In this document: positions 17,925 to 26,072 of the stretch, piece by piece
How the letters are laid out: every line of letters starts with the position of its first letter
Position numbering within the stretch: the first letter of the stretch is position 1
The notes under the pieces: model-generated
Database searches by the model: none
What the model saw: only the letters and a program-made list of their open reading frames with translations
Told to the model about the DNA's origin: nothing
Translations under genes and position numbers: made by a program
Origin: Streptosporangium amethystogenes
GTDB taxonomy: Bacteria > Actinomycetota > Actinomycetes > Streptosporangiales > Streptosporangiaceae
Assembly (NCBI RefSeq): GCF_000721075.1
Contig: NZ_JOEQ01000005.1
Location: forward strand, 186,001 to 250,000
Length of the DNA: 64,000 nucleotides
Reading direction: 5' to 3'

Positions 17925-19538
17925 GTGTACGCCAACCCCGTCATCCCCGGTTTCCACCCCGATCCCTCGGTATGCCGGGTGGGCGCGGACCACTACCTCG
18001 TCACCTCGTCCTTCGAGTGGTTTCCCGGGGTCCCGATCTTCCACAGCCGGGACCTCGTGCACTGGCGGCAGCTCGGTCACGTGCTGGACCGGCCCTCCCA
18101 GCTCGACCTGGACGGCGTACGGCCGTCCGGCGGCATCTACGCCCCCACCCTCCGGCACCACGACGGCGTCTTCTACATGATCACCACGCTGATGGACGAA
18201 CCGGGCAACTTCCTGGTCACCGCCACCGACCCGGCCGGACCGTGGAGCGACCCGGTCTGGTTCCCCGACACCCGGGGCTTCGACCCCTCGCTGTTCTTCG
18301 ACGACGACGGCCGCGCCTGGATGACCGGCACCCGGGAGAAGGCGGCCAGGCGCTATGACGGCGACACCGAGATCTGGCTGCGCGAACTCGACCTCGCCAC
18401 GCTCAAGCCGGTCGGCGAGGAGCACGTGATCTGGGAACCGGTGCAGCGCGGCGGAATCTGGTCCGAGGGCCCGCACATCTACCGGATCGGCGCCCACTAC
18501 TACCTGCTGACCTCCGAGGGGGGAACCGCCGAGGACCACGCGGTCATGGTCGCCCGCTCCGAGCAGATCACCGGCCCCTACCGGGGCAACCCGCGCAACC
18601 CCGTGCTCACCCACCGCCACCTCGGGCTGCGCCACCCCATCACCAGCGTCGGCCACCCCGACCTGGTCCAGAACGCGCAGGGCGAGTGGTGGTCGGTGCT
18701 GCTCGCCACCCGCCCCTATGGCAACCCTCCTGACAGCCACCCGTCCGGCGGCGGCTCCTTTGGCGGCCCATCCCTCGTGGGTCCCTCGGACGACCAGCCC
18801 ACGACGGCGGCCGTCCGGGCCGCCGGCGGCTACAACCTGGGCCGCGAGACCTTCCTGACCCGGGTGCGGTGGGAGGACGACTGGCCGGTGTTCGACCAGG
18901 TCGAGTCGCGTATGCCGGCCCCCTCGACGCCGGTTCACCGCTGGCCCGCGGTTCCCGCCTGCGACCACTTCGACGCCGGACGCCTCGCGCCGGTCTGGAA
19001 CCACCTGCGCACGCCCAGAGAGCCGTACTGGAGCCTGGCCGACAGTCGCCTCACCCTCCGGACGCTTCCGCAGACCGTGTGCGAGCGGGCCGCGCCCAGC
19101 CTGGTCGCCCGGCGGCAGCAGCACATCGCCTTCGCGGCCCGCACGGTGATGGAGTTCCGTCCGGAGGGGGAGGAACGCGCCGGGCTCGTCCTGCTCCAGA
19201 ACGACGATTTCCACATCGCGCTCACCCGCACCGCACGCGGCCTGGAACTCACCCGCAGGGCCGAGGGCGTGGACGCCCTCCTGGCCCGCGCAGACATCCC
19301 GCCAGGACCGCTCTGGCTCGGCGTGGAGGCGCACGGCCAGGACTACCAGGCCCGGTACGCGGTACGGCCCGGCGAGTGGATCGACCTCGGAGATCCGGTG
19401 AACGGCCGGATTCTCAGCCCCACCGTGGCCGGAGGCTTCACCGGTGCCATGATCGGTCTGTACGCCACCTCCAACGGCCACCCGAGCACCAACACGGCCG
19501 CCTTCGACTGGTTCGAGTACCTGCCGTTGCCCTCATGA
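17925..19538 (+). CDS. GH43 family beta-xylosidase / arabinofuranosidase-like enzyme
   Basis: 537 residues, GTG start after GGAGGA, no signal peptide, so probably cytoplasmic. An N-terminal five-bladed propeller carries the catalytic set: D13 (GFHPDPS), D120 (RGFDPSL) and E181 (WSEGPH). A C-terminal concanavalin-like GH43 domain runs from about residue 345 to the end (CDHFDAGRLAPVWNHLR onward). GH43 enzymes of this layout remove xylose or arabinose from xylo-oligosaccharides. Residues 267-301 form a Gly/Ser/Pro-rich insert between RPYG and YNLGRETFL, segments that are normally close together. Confidence 0.92.
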   Translation: MYANPVIPGFHPDPSVCRVGADHYLVTSSFEWFPGVPIFHSRDLVHWRQLGHVLDRPSQLDLDGVRPSGGIYAPTLRHHDGVFYMITTLMDEPGNFLVTATDPAGPWSDPVWFPDTRGFDPSLFFDDDGRAWMTGTREKAARRYDGDTEIWLRELDLATLKPVGEEHVIWEPVQRGGIWSEGPHIYRIGAHYYLLTSEGGTAEDHAVMVARSEQITGPYRGNPRNPVLTHRHLGLRHPITSVGHPDLVQNAQGEWWSVLLATRPYGNPPDSHPSGGGSFGGPSLVGPSDDQPTTAAVRAAGGYNLGRETFLTRVRWEDDWPVFDQVESRMPAPSTPVHRWPAVPACDHFDAGRLAPVWNHLRTPREPYWSLADSRLTLRTLPQTVCERAAPSLVARRQQHIAFAARTVMEFRPEGEERAGLVLLQNDDFHIALTRTARGLELTRRAEGVDALLARADIPPGPLWLGVEAHGQDYQARYAVRPGEWIDLGDPVNGRILSPTVAGGFTGAMIGLYATSNGHPSTNTAAFDWFEYLPLPS

Positions 19539-19624
19539 CCGTCGTTCCGTGGTCACCTGGGCAGGGCTCGGCGCCGTGGGAATCCTTGAGCGGGGAGCCG
19601 CCCCGGAGTGGCGCGGTGCCCGCC

Positions 19625-20242
19625 TCAGCTCTCCGAGGGGCTGGGGCTCTCCGGCAGGCTCGGGCTTTCCGAAGGGCCGGCGCTTTCCGAGGGGCTGGGA
19701 GTGGAGGCCCTCTCGGCCTTGAGCAGCAGGTCTATGTGCTCCTGCACGATGGGCTTGGCCTCGGTGGCGAGCTTCTTCACCTCGGGTGAGGAACCGCTCT
19801 CGATCTCCTGCTCCACGGCGGCGAGGGTCTCGTGATGGGCGTTGAGCTCCGCGCTGATCCAGGCCCTGTCGAACTCCGCGCCGCTCAGGGCCGACAGGTG
19901 GTCGAGTTGCTTGCGCTGCTCCGTGCTGGGCGTGTCGGGAAGCTTGACGCCGAGCCGATCGGCCACCCGGCGGACGGCCTTGTCGAGCTTCTTGTGGTCC
20001 TTGATGAACTCCTTCGCCAGCTTGCGGACGGTCCTGGTGACCTCCCGGTCCTGCTGACCGGCGGTCTTCTCACGGGCGGCCTTGCCCGACTCGATCTCGG
20101 CCAGGTTGGACTGGTGCGCCTGGACGAGGAAGTCCTTGTCCTGCTGGGTGACGGTCTGAGGGGAGGGGGAGACGGTGGCGACGGCTGTGCCACCCATCGC
20201 GGTCACGGCGACAGCCACCAGGATGATCATCTTTCGAACCAT
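19625..20242 (-). CDS. Secreted DUF4142 (ferritin-like fold) protein
   Basis: 205 residues with a signal peptide (about 1-23). A helical DUF4142 domain (about 30-175) includes QQDKDFLVQAHQSNLAEIE and AKEFIKDHKKLDKAV. A 30-residue tail of repeated SPSES/SES/LPES units is probably disordered and may reach through the cell wall. DUF4142 proteins are predicted four-helix bundles of unknown function. GGAGGA lies before the ATG. It is unrelated to the neighbouring sugar genes and faces GH43 tail to tail. Confidence 0.85.
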   Translation of the reverse strand: MVRKMIILVAVAVTAMGGTAVATVSPSPQTVTQQDKDFLVQAHQSNLAEIESGKAAREKTAGQQDREVTRTVRKLAKEFIKDHKKLDKAVRRVADRLGVKLPDTPSTEQRKQLDHLSALSGAEFDRAWISAELNAHHETLAAVEQEIESGSSPEVKKLATEAKPIVQEHIDLLLKAERASTPSPSESAGPSESPSLPESPSPSES

Positions 20243-20422
20243 CGGATCCTCCGTCGATCAACCCACGGTCGGAACTGCTATCTCCCCCTCATATGCGCGT
20301 ATCTCTGGAGATATAGCGCCACAGGCGGTAAATCATGGCAAAAGGTCACAGGTGGTCCTGTTGAGTAAGGCGGCCGGTCGGGCGCCCGCCGAACCTCGTC
20401 CGTCCCGCCCGGTACGAACGCG

Positions 20423-20457
20423 GACGCCCCGCCGCTCGGATCTCCTGGCGGGGCGTC
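20423..20457 (-). terminator. Hairpin downstream of the aldo/keto reductase gene
   Basis: GACGCCCCGCC and GGCGGGGCGTC form a perfect 11-bp stem with a 13-nt loop, about 100 bp past the minus-strand stop at 20555. The 312-bp gap 20243-20554 holds only this, the inverted repeat at 20497-20534 and the upstream region of the DUF4142 gene. Confidence 0.5.
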
Positions 20458-20496
20458 ATGTCGTGATGTCGGGCGGGCACGGGGCCGGTGAGCGCC

Positions 20497-20534
20497 GGGC
20501 CGCCCGCGTGGGCCTTTCGGACATCGGGCGGCCC
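20497..20534. terminator. Second inverted repeat downstream of the aldo/keto reductase
   Basis: GGGCCGCCCG and CGGGCGGCCC are perfect 10-bp arms 18 nt apart, and GTGGGCC/GGCCCAC inside can pair alternatively. It begins 21 bp beyond the 20555 stop on the minus strand, so it is the nearer of two candidate terminators. Confidence 0.5.
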
Positions 20535-20554
20535 ACACGGGTGAGCCGGAAAGG

Positions 20555-21526
20555 TCAGTGCTTGACGGCCCGGGGGCGGTACGGCTCGGCGAGGAAGGCG
20601 AGCTCCTTCTCGCTCAGGGGCAGGTCGACCGCGGCGACCGCGTCGTCCACGTGCCTCTCCTTGGTCGCGCCCACGATCGGCGCCGACAGGCCGGGCTGGT
20701 GGAGCAGCCAGGAGAGCGCCACCTGGGCGGGAGGGACCTCACGCTCCCCGGCCAGCTGGGCGACCCGCTCCAGGATCAGCCGGTCGTTGTCGGCGTCGTA
20801 GAGGGCCTCGATGCGCGGGTCGCTGCCCGCGCGGGTGGTGGCCTCCTCGGCTCCGGCACGGGCGAGCAGCCCCCGGGCCAGCGGGCTCCACGGGATCAGG
20901 CCCACCCCCTGGTCGAGGCAGAGCGGGTTCATCTCCCGCTCCTCCTCGCGGTAGAGCAGATTGTAGTGATTTTGCATTGACACGAACTTTGTCCAGCCGT
21001 GGATCTCGGCAACGTGCTGGGCCTTGGCGAACTGCCAGGCGTACATGCTGGAGGCACCGATGTAGCGGGCCTTGCCCGCACGGACCACGTCGTGCAGGGC
21101 CTCCATGGTCTCCTCGATCGGGGTGTCGGGGTCCCCGCGGTGGATCTGGTAGAGGTCCACGTGGTCGGTGCCCAGGCGGCGCAGCGAGGCGTCGATCGAG
21201 GACAGGATGTGCTTGCGCGACAGGCCGCGGTCGTTGACACCCTTGCTCATCGGCATGCACACCTTGGTGGCCAGCACATAGTCGTCCCGGTCGGCGAAGA
21301 GCCTGCTCAGCAGCCGGCCGGTGACCTCCTCGCTGCCACCGAGCGAGTAGACGTCGGCGGTGTCGAAGAACGTCACCCCCGCCTCGACCGCCCGGCGCAC
21401 GATCGGCTCGGCGGCGGCTTCGTCGAGCACCCACTCACCCCACTTGGCGGCCTCGCCGTAACTCATCATGCCGAGGCAGACCCTGGACACCTTCATACCG
21501 GTGGACCCCAGGCGCACGTACTCCAT
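20555..21526 (-). CDS. Aldo/keto reductase
   Basis: 323 residues from the ATG at 21526, which has GGAGG in front; the frame stays open upstream but that part looks non-coding. Starts MEYVRLGSTGMKVSRVCLG. The NADPH-dependent (beta/alpha)8 barrel has the catalytic Asp/Tyr in FFDTADVYSLG, the Lys in VLATKV and a His in LYQIHRGD. The C-terminal cofactor stretch includes PLARGLLAR and LSAPIVGATKERH. It reduces aldehydes or ketones, substrate unknown. Single gene with terminator-like repeats downstream. Confidence 0.93.
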   Translation of the reverse strand: MEYVRLGSTGMKVSRVCLGMMSYGEAAKWGEWVLDEAAAEPIVRRAVEAGVTFFDTADVYSLGGSEEVTGRLLSRLFADRDDYVLATKVCMPMSKGVNDRGLSRKHILSSIDASLRRLGTDHVDLYQIHRGDPDTPIEETMEALHDVVRAGKARYIGASSMYAWQFAKAQHVAEIHGWTKFVSMQNHYNLLYREEEREMNPLCLDQGVGLIPWSPLARGLLARAGAEEATTRAGSDPRIEALYDADNDRLILERVAQLAGEREVPPAQVALSWLLHQPGLSAPIVGATKERHVDDAVAAVDLPLSEKELAFLAEPYRPRAVKH

Positions 21527-21704
21527 GTCAAACCTCCAGATCTTCACAACCCTGGGCCCCACGATACGACCGCCGACGACACGGCTCCCTCGGCCGCCAG
21601 GCACCAGCGGCCTACGCCACGTCGTGCACACCGATGAGTCGCCCGTCGTCGACCGCGGCCAACATGGCCACGCGCGGCAACCCCTGTGACGTAAGGTCCC
21701 GGGT

Positions 21705-22109
21705 GTGGATACAACAGCCCCGGTACCCCGCGTCCTCGTGATCGGCCTTGACCCGTATCGGGTTCCCGGGTCCTGGGACCCGAAGCCGGTAGCCGACGCA
21801 ATCGAGGTCGGCATGGCTCGATTCGCCGAGCACGGCGTCGGCGTCGAGACCTGCCTGTTCGGCCTCGACGGCAGCGACGACGTGGAAACGATCGTCAGCC
21901 ATACCCTGCGCGCGCGGCCCTGGGAATGCGTCGTCATCGGCGGCGGCGTACGGAAACCCGAAGATCAGCTTGACTTGTTCGAGCAGGTCGTCAACCTGGT
22001 GCGACGACACGCTCCCAACGCGGCGATCGCGTTCAACAGCACCCCAACGGATACCTTCGACGCAGCCGCCCGCTGGATCGACACTCCCAGGCCGACCGGT
22101 TCCGGCTAA
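21705..22109 (+). CDS. Conserved-looking hypothetical protein
   Basis: 134 residues, GTG start with a weak AAGG upstream. I do not recognise the family. It reads as a compact alpha/beta protein: VLVIGLDPYRVPG and CVVIGGGVRKPEDQLDLFEQVV look like strand-loop-helix units of a Rossmann- or receiver-like fold, and AFNSTPTDTFDAAARWI ends it. No membrane segment or signal peptide. Codon-position GC pattern and the strand/helix alternation favour a real gene over chance. It stands alone between the aldo/keto reductase and the Lrp regulator. Confidence 0.6.
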   Translation: MDTTAPVPRVLVIGLDPYRVPGSWDPKPVADAIEVGMARFAEHGVGVETCLFGLDGSDDVETIVSHTLRARPWECVVIGGGVRKPEDQLDLFEQVVNLVRRHAPNAAIAFNSTPTDTFDAAARWIDTPRPTGSG

Positions 22110-22224
22110 CCAGCGCGGCACCTGACCAAAGCACACCCCGGCCGCTGGGCTTCGGGGCGAAGCACCACCGGACCGCCGGCTCCCACCGCGTCCGGGTCAC
22201 TTCTCGGGGTCCGGCGTGTTCCGT

Positions 22225-22707
22225 TCAGCGGTCGTCGGCCAGTGGCTGGACCCGGTGGGGGACCACGGTGGACAGGGTGATCACCGTGCTGCTCCGCCGC
22301 ACTCCGGGGATGGCCAGGGTCTGGTCGATGACCTGCTGGATGTGCTCGTGGTCGCGTCCGGCGATGCGGCACCAGACGTCGCCGGGGCCGGTGACGATGT
22401 GCGCTTCGAGGACTTCGGGGATCGCTGTGAGGGCGCTGGAGATGTCGGCGCGGGAGGCCTGCTCCACCTCAAGGGTGGTGAAGGCCTGCACCGGATAGCC
22501 GAGGGCGTGCGGAGACAGGTTGGGGCCGAAGTCGGTGATCACGCCGTCGGCGATCATCCGGTCCAGGCGGGCCTGGACGGTGCCCCGGGCGACGCCGAGG
22601 AGGCGGGCGATCTCCAGCAGGCCGGTCCGGGGGCGCTCCCTGATCAGCCGGAGCACCTTACGGTCGAGCTCGTCCAGGCCGTTCCTCCGAGCTGCCAATC
22701 TGTCCAC
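22225..22707 (-). CDS. Lrp/AsnC family transcriptional regulator
   Basis: 160 residues, GTG start (uncertain, because the GGAGG is nearly adjacent). N-terminal winged helix: LDELDRKVLRLIRERPRTGLLEIARLLGVARGTVQARLDRM (two short segments, about residues 12-52). C-terminal RAM/AsnC ligand-binding domain follows with AFTTLEVEQASRADI. These proteins form dimers and octamers and sense amino acids. It is divergent from the nitroreductase gene with a 120-bp AT-richer gap, so control of that gene is likely (inference). Confidence 0.9.
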   Translation of the reverse strand: MDRLAARRNGLDELDRKVLRLIRERPRTGLLEIARLLGVARGTVQARLDRMIADGVITDFGPNLSPHALGYPVQAFTTLEVEQASRADISSALTAIPEVLEAHIVTGPGDVWCRIAGRDHEHIQQVIDQTLAIPGVRRSSTVITLSTVVPHRVQPLADDR

Positions 22708-22827
22708 CCTCCGGAGTGCGGGGCGTGCCCGGCACTGACAATCTGCCAGTGAATCGGCCGCTGTGTTGCCCTCCTTATAACCATAATTCAGACTACGCCT
22801 GCATATATGTCAACCATGGAGGCGATC

Positions 22828-23499
22828 GTGGCACGGGAACATTTCCATCCATTCATTCCGTACCGGCCCGTGCGTTATCCCGAGGCCGAGATGGTGACGC
22901 GGGGCCGGGAGTTCTACGAACATATGGACCTGCGCCGCAGTGTGCGCTTCTTCAGCGACGAACCGGTGCCGCGCGAGTGCGTCGAGCTGGCCGTCAGGAC
23001 GGCGAACACCGCACCCTCGGGAGCCCACCAGCAGCCGTGGAAGTTCGCCGTGATCGGCGACCCGGAGACCAGGAGGCGGATCAGGGAGGCGGCCGAGATC
23101 GAGGAGCGGCAGAACTACGAGGGCGGGCGGCTGACCCCGGAGTGGCGTACGGCCCTGGCCCACCTGGAGACCGGCTCCGACAAGGGCTACCTCGAAACGG
23201 TGCCGTGGCTGGTGGTCTGTTTCGCGGAGAAGTACGGCGTACGCCCCGACGGCACCAGGGTCAAGCACTACTACGTCAACGAGAGCGTCGGCATCGCCTG
23301 CGGGTTCTTCATCGCGGCCCTGCACGCGATGGGCCTGTCCACGCTCACCCACACTCCGAACCCGATGGCGTTCCTGACCGGCATCTGCGGACGGCCGGGC
23401 AACGAGCGGCCCTACATCCTGTTCCCGATCGGCTACGCCGCCGCCGACGCCGAGGTCCCCGACCTGGTCCGCAAACCCTTGTCCGAGGCCATGGTCTGA
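22828..23499 (+). CDS. Nitroreductase family flavoenzyme, iodotyrosine-deiodinase-like
   Basis: About 223 residues from GTG 22828, which has GGAGG at a 5-nt spacing; an ATG 21 bp upstream lacks such a site. Features match the IYD-like branch of the nitroreductase superfamily: RRSVRFFSDEPVP, the TAPSGAHQQPW flavin segment, and the lid-region NYEGGRLTPEW. FMN-dependent dimers of this branch reductively dehalogenate halotyrosines in animals; bacterial members exist with less certain substrates. It lies divergent from an Lrp/AsnC regulator, in keeping with an amino-acid-derived substrate (inference). Confidence 0.88.
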   Translation: MAREHFHPFIPYRPVRYPEAEMVTRGREFYEHMDLRRSVRFFSDEPVPRECVELAVRTANTAPSGAHQQPWKFAVIGDPETRRRIREAAEIEERQNYEGGRLTPEWRTALAHLETGSDKGYLETVPWLVVCFAEKYGVRPDGTRVKHYYVNESVGIACGFFIAALHAMGLSTLTHTPNPMAFLTGICGRPGNERPYILFPIGYAAADAEVPDLVRKPLSEAMV

Positions 23500-23586
23500 C
23501 ACGGGCTCCACAGAGCGCGCGCCGAATATCCAACGAATAGTGCGACACGAACGCAGAGAGGAGTTGGAGTGTAGGAAAAGCTTCTT

Positions 23587-23671
23587 GATGCGGTGCTGCG
23601 TGAGAGATGGAGGACTCCCGGCCCTCCAATGTCGCCCTGCGCGGGGAGGCATTAAACCGCCCTCTGCTGCG
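23587..23671 (+). repeat. Diverged direct repeat, copy A
   Basis: About 85 bp with GCGGTGCTG, AGAGATGGAGG, GGCCCTCC, a GTCGCCCTGCG run and AAACCGCCC in the same order as in copy B at 23748-23832. By eye roughly three quarters of positions agree. Neither copy is part of an intact gene. One frame of copy B reads AVLYEEMEVVWPSGVVLRG, and copy A reads similarly after a frameshift, so they may be decayed coding sequence. Confidence 0.55.
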
Positions 23672-23747
23672 TTAGCTGAAGACTGTCGTGGTGTTGTGAA
23701 CATGAACGTGGAAGGTAGGTCGGGCTGGGTGATTGGCTCGGTGTGCC

Positions 23748-23832
23748 GACTGCGGTGCTGTACGAAGAGATGGAGGTTGTCTGGCCCTCCGGAGTCGTCC
23801 TGCGGGGGATGGCTTCAAACCGCCCACCGCCA
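23748..23832 (+). repeat. Diverged direct repeat, copy B
   Basis: Partner of the copy at 23587-23671, offset by 161 bp. Shared blocks are TGCGGTGCTG, AGAGATGGAGG, TGGCCCTCC and TCAAACCGCCC. The similarity extends along the whole unit, so these are not CRISPR repeats with unrelated spacers. The 23500-23890 region holds no other recognisable feature. Confidence 0.55.
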
Positions 23833-23890
23833 CCGGGGCCTCCTACACCTGGTCCGGTGAGGCCGAGGCACTGGCCAAACGCGACCGCTG

Positions 23891-24115
23891 CTACGGTCCG
23901 CGGCAACTCGCGGACGAGCAGGTGGAGTCCGCGATGGCTTCGTAGGAGCAGCCGAACCGCAGCACCTGCAGCAGCTTCTCGAAAACGATCCGGTCGCCGA
24001 CCCGGCGCCGGTGGCAGCCCAGCGGATGCGTCGGGTCGAACTCGAGCCGGTGCGGCAGCAGGGCAAAGAACTGGTCCCACAGCGGCTCGGTCAGCCATGA
24101 TGGCAGCGTAGGCAC
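23891..24115 (-). pseudogene. IS5-family transposase fragment (N-terminus only)
   Basis: A GTG start with GAGGAGCC upstream opens a 74-residue frame. It reads WLTEPLWDQFFALLP and later HPLGCHRRRVGDRIVFEKL and FGCSYEAIADSTCS, which match the N-terminal DUF4096-type region of IS5-family transposases. The frame stops shortly after ADSTCS, where the DDE catalytic domain should begin, and no DDE part is found in the other frames. It is therefore a relic. The sequence CCTAAG near 24220 on the plus strand might mark the outer end, but I could not define inverted repeats. Confidence 0.7.
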
Positions 24116-24358
24116 AGGGCTCCTCAGTGATCACAGAGCGTCGCAACTCCATGATCGCAGAACCTGTGCCTGCCCCGTCTGTCAGCCGACCGCTGTCTGC
24201 CGCCTATCTGCGCGACCCCTAAGTCACGATGTGTGCTCATCGTCGTCACCTCCGCCGCGACAGTGACAGCCGCCATGTGAAAGGTGGAACTTCTGTTGCT
24301 GGTATCGGGATGGGCGGCCTCGACGGGTCCATGGAGTCCACGCGATCGCCTCGGAGGC

Positions 24359-24396
24359 TCAGCCGGATGCGCCGCACCTGCGGCGCATCCGGCTGA
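24359..24396. terminator. Perfect 18-bp hairpin
   Basis: TCAGCCGGATGCGCCGCA and its exact reverse complement are separated by only CC. It sits 75 bp after the minus-strand cupin stop at 24472, so it could end that operon. It also lies next to the transposase relic. The remaining bases of 24116-24471 show nothing else. Confidence 0.7.
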
Positions 24397-24471
24397 CGGC
24401 CGAGGACTCCCGACGCGCGGGGGTTGTCCGATGGGGCCGTGGTTCAGGGACCTTACTGGAGCGAGGCACTG

Positions 24472-25206
24472 CTACCCGAGCTTCGTCGACACCTCAGGGT
24501 CGAGCCGGATCTTCTCAAGCCGGCCGCACATTCCCAGTGCCGTTGCGGTGCCCGCCCGGCGCAGGCCGGCCTCGCGTAGGTGGCGGGTGTCGCCGTGGCC
24601 GAGCCGGTCGAGCAGGTCGCCGGTGCGGGCGGCGGCGGTGAGGGCGTCGGTCCGCCACCTGTCCCGCCACGCGTCGAGCCGGGGCGCGGCCAGCTCGGCC
24701 GCGCGGCGATAGAAGCGGTCGAGCGGCGCGCGGTCGCCTTCGGCCAGGCTCTCCCGTAGTGCGAGGAACCCCGCCACGGCCAGGTCGCGGCGGAGCCGTG
24801 CGGCCTCCTCGTATGCGGGCGGGCGTGCCGCCTCCGCATAGGTGTCCAGGTCGTCCAGCACCTCTGGTGGGAACGGGAAGAACGCGTCACCGGCCTCGGG
24901 CAGGCCGTCGTTTTGCATGATGACGAGAACGGTCAACCGGCCGTCGTCGTTGACCAGCCGGTGAATGGTCCCTGGCGTGAACCACACCACCGCGCCGGGT
25001 TCGAGTGGCGTCTCCGTGAAGCCGTGCTCGCCGATTGTCTGTACGGCTCCGCGCCCCTCGACCACCGCGTACGCCTCTGTGCACGTCAGATGCACATGGG
25101 GCGTGCCACCGGACCTGCCGTCGGCCGCGGGCCAGTCGTAGACGCGCAGCCAGGAGAGCCCCACCGCGCCGGGCAGCGCTTCCCGGGCGCCCGCCGCGGT
25201 CACCAC
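24472..25206 (-). CDS. Cupin-domain protein of a sugar-catabolic cassette (copy 2)
   Basis: 244 residues from the GTG at 25206 (or 25203), overlapping the PmoA-like stop in GTGGTGA. A cupin barrel covers about residues 20-125 (HVHLTCTEAYAVVEG and PGTIHRLVND are the two cupin motifs), then a helical tail rich in Arg/Ala. It is paralogous to the protein at 4895-5563 over its whole length, with the same LPEAGDAFFPFPPEVL-like segment and the same C-terminal GMCG stretch. Function unknown. The tight coupling to the next two genes says the three products act together. Confidence 0.85.
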   Translation of the reverse strand: MVTAAGAREALPGAVGLSWLRVYDWPAADGRSGGTPHVHLTCTEAYAVVEGRGAVQTIGEHGFTETPLEPGAVVWFTPGTIHRLVNDDGRLTVLVIMQNDGLPEAGDAFFPFPPEVLDDLDTYAEAARPPAYEEAARLRRDLAVAGFLALRESLAEGDRAPLDRFYRRAAELAAPRLDAWRDRWRTDALTAAARTGDLLDRLGHGDTRHLREAGLRRAGTATALGMCGRLEKIRLDPEVSTKLG

Positions 25207-26072
25207 GGACGGTCCCGCAGGTAGCTCTCGATCCGGTCGGCGGTCCAGGCGCCGGTCGCGACGACGACGCGGTAGCGGCGGTCGAGCGTCTCGCCGCATG
25301 CGAGCTCGAACTCCTCGTGAAAGGCCCAGGACGGGTTGACGGCGGCGAACTCGCCGCTGCGTACGAACCAGTGGGACACTGGGCCGGGCTCGGGGACGAA
25401 CACCAGCGTGGAGCTCCGGTCGACCTCGTCGTGGACGCCGTGAAAGGCCAGCCAGCGAGCCTGTCGCCCCATCATCTCCTCGCCGGCCAGGCCGTCGGGG
25501 CCGATCACGGCGCCTCCGGTGAAGGATCGGGGGCCGCGCCAGAACAGGCCGCTGTACCCGGCTTGGGGGCGGCCGTGGGTCGTCGGGCTGCCGAAGCGGA
25601 GCGGCTCGGCTCGCAGGCCGGTGATGGCGCTGTGCCATTCCAGTTCCCAGGAGCCGTTCTCGGGGGCGACGTGTCGGACGGCGATCTCGCGCCGCTCCTC
25701 CGCCCAGAGTTCCCCACGCCCGCTGCGCCAGGAGAGCCGTCCGGACAGTGAGCCGTCCTTCACGTCGAGGCTGTCGTGGCGGATGGAGCCGTTGTTGTCG
25801 AGCTGGACGTAGCCCCGTGACTCGTGCACGTAGGTGCCGCCGCCCCAGAAGTTGTCGCCCGACAGGTGCGACGCGGTCATCTGGAGCCCCTTGTGCCAGC
25901 GGTGGTCGTGCGGGCGGTAGACCGTCACGACGTCGTCGGCCAGCGTCCGCAGCGGATGCAGGTACGGCTTGGGAGACTCGGTGGGCTCGGGATCGGGGTC
26001 GTGGACGTACCGCAGCAGCCGTACTCCGTGCGCCTCCATGGTGACGGACTGCTCATCGGTGTGGACGATCAT
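25200..26072 (-). CDS. PmoA-like (DUF6807) protein, copy 2
   Basis: 290 residues. Landmarks are the same as in copy 1: SPKPYLHPLRTL, YRPHDHRWHKGLQ, DNFWGGGTYV, DEVDRSSTL and RYRVVVATGAW. Its start overlaps the Gfo/Idh/MocA stop by 4 bp (ATGA), and its stop overlaps the cupin start. The predicted fold is an epimerase-like beta-sandwich of unknown activity, and it is probably cytoplasmic since there is no signal peptide. Confidence 0.87.
   Translation of the reverse strand: MIVHTDEQSVTMEAHGVRLLRYVHDPDPEPTESPKPYLHPLRTLADDVVTVYRPHDHRWHKGLQMTASHLSGDNFWGGGTYVHESRGYVQLDNNGSIRHDSLDVKDGSLSGRLSWRSGRGELWAEERREIAVRHVAPENGSWELEWHSAITGLRAEPLRFGSPTTHGRPQAGYSGLFWRGPRSFTGGAVIGPDGLAGEEMMGRQARWLAFHGVHDEVDRSSTLVFVPEPGPVSHWFVRSGEFAAVNPSWAFHEEFELACGETLDRRYRVVVATGAWTADRIESYLRDRPW

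Noticed and set aside
14796..19481. Long minus-strand open frame opposite xylanase and GH43
   Set aside because: Same cause; the plus strand carries complete catalytic motifs, the minus strand none.
21527..21937. Upstream extension of the aldo/keto reductase frame
   Set aside because: The ATG at 21526 has GGAGG and gives the canonical N-terminus; the extension overlaps the divergent small gene and is Ser/Arg/Thr-rich without similarity to the family.
23748..23820. CRISPR-like look of GTCGTCCTGCGGGGGATGGC
   Set aside because: Only two units exist, and the supposed spacers are as similar as the repeats. No cas gene is nearby.
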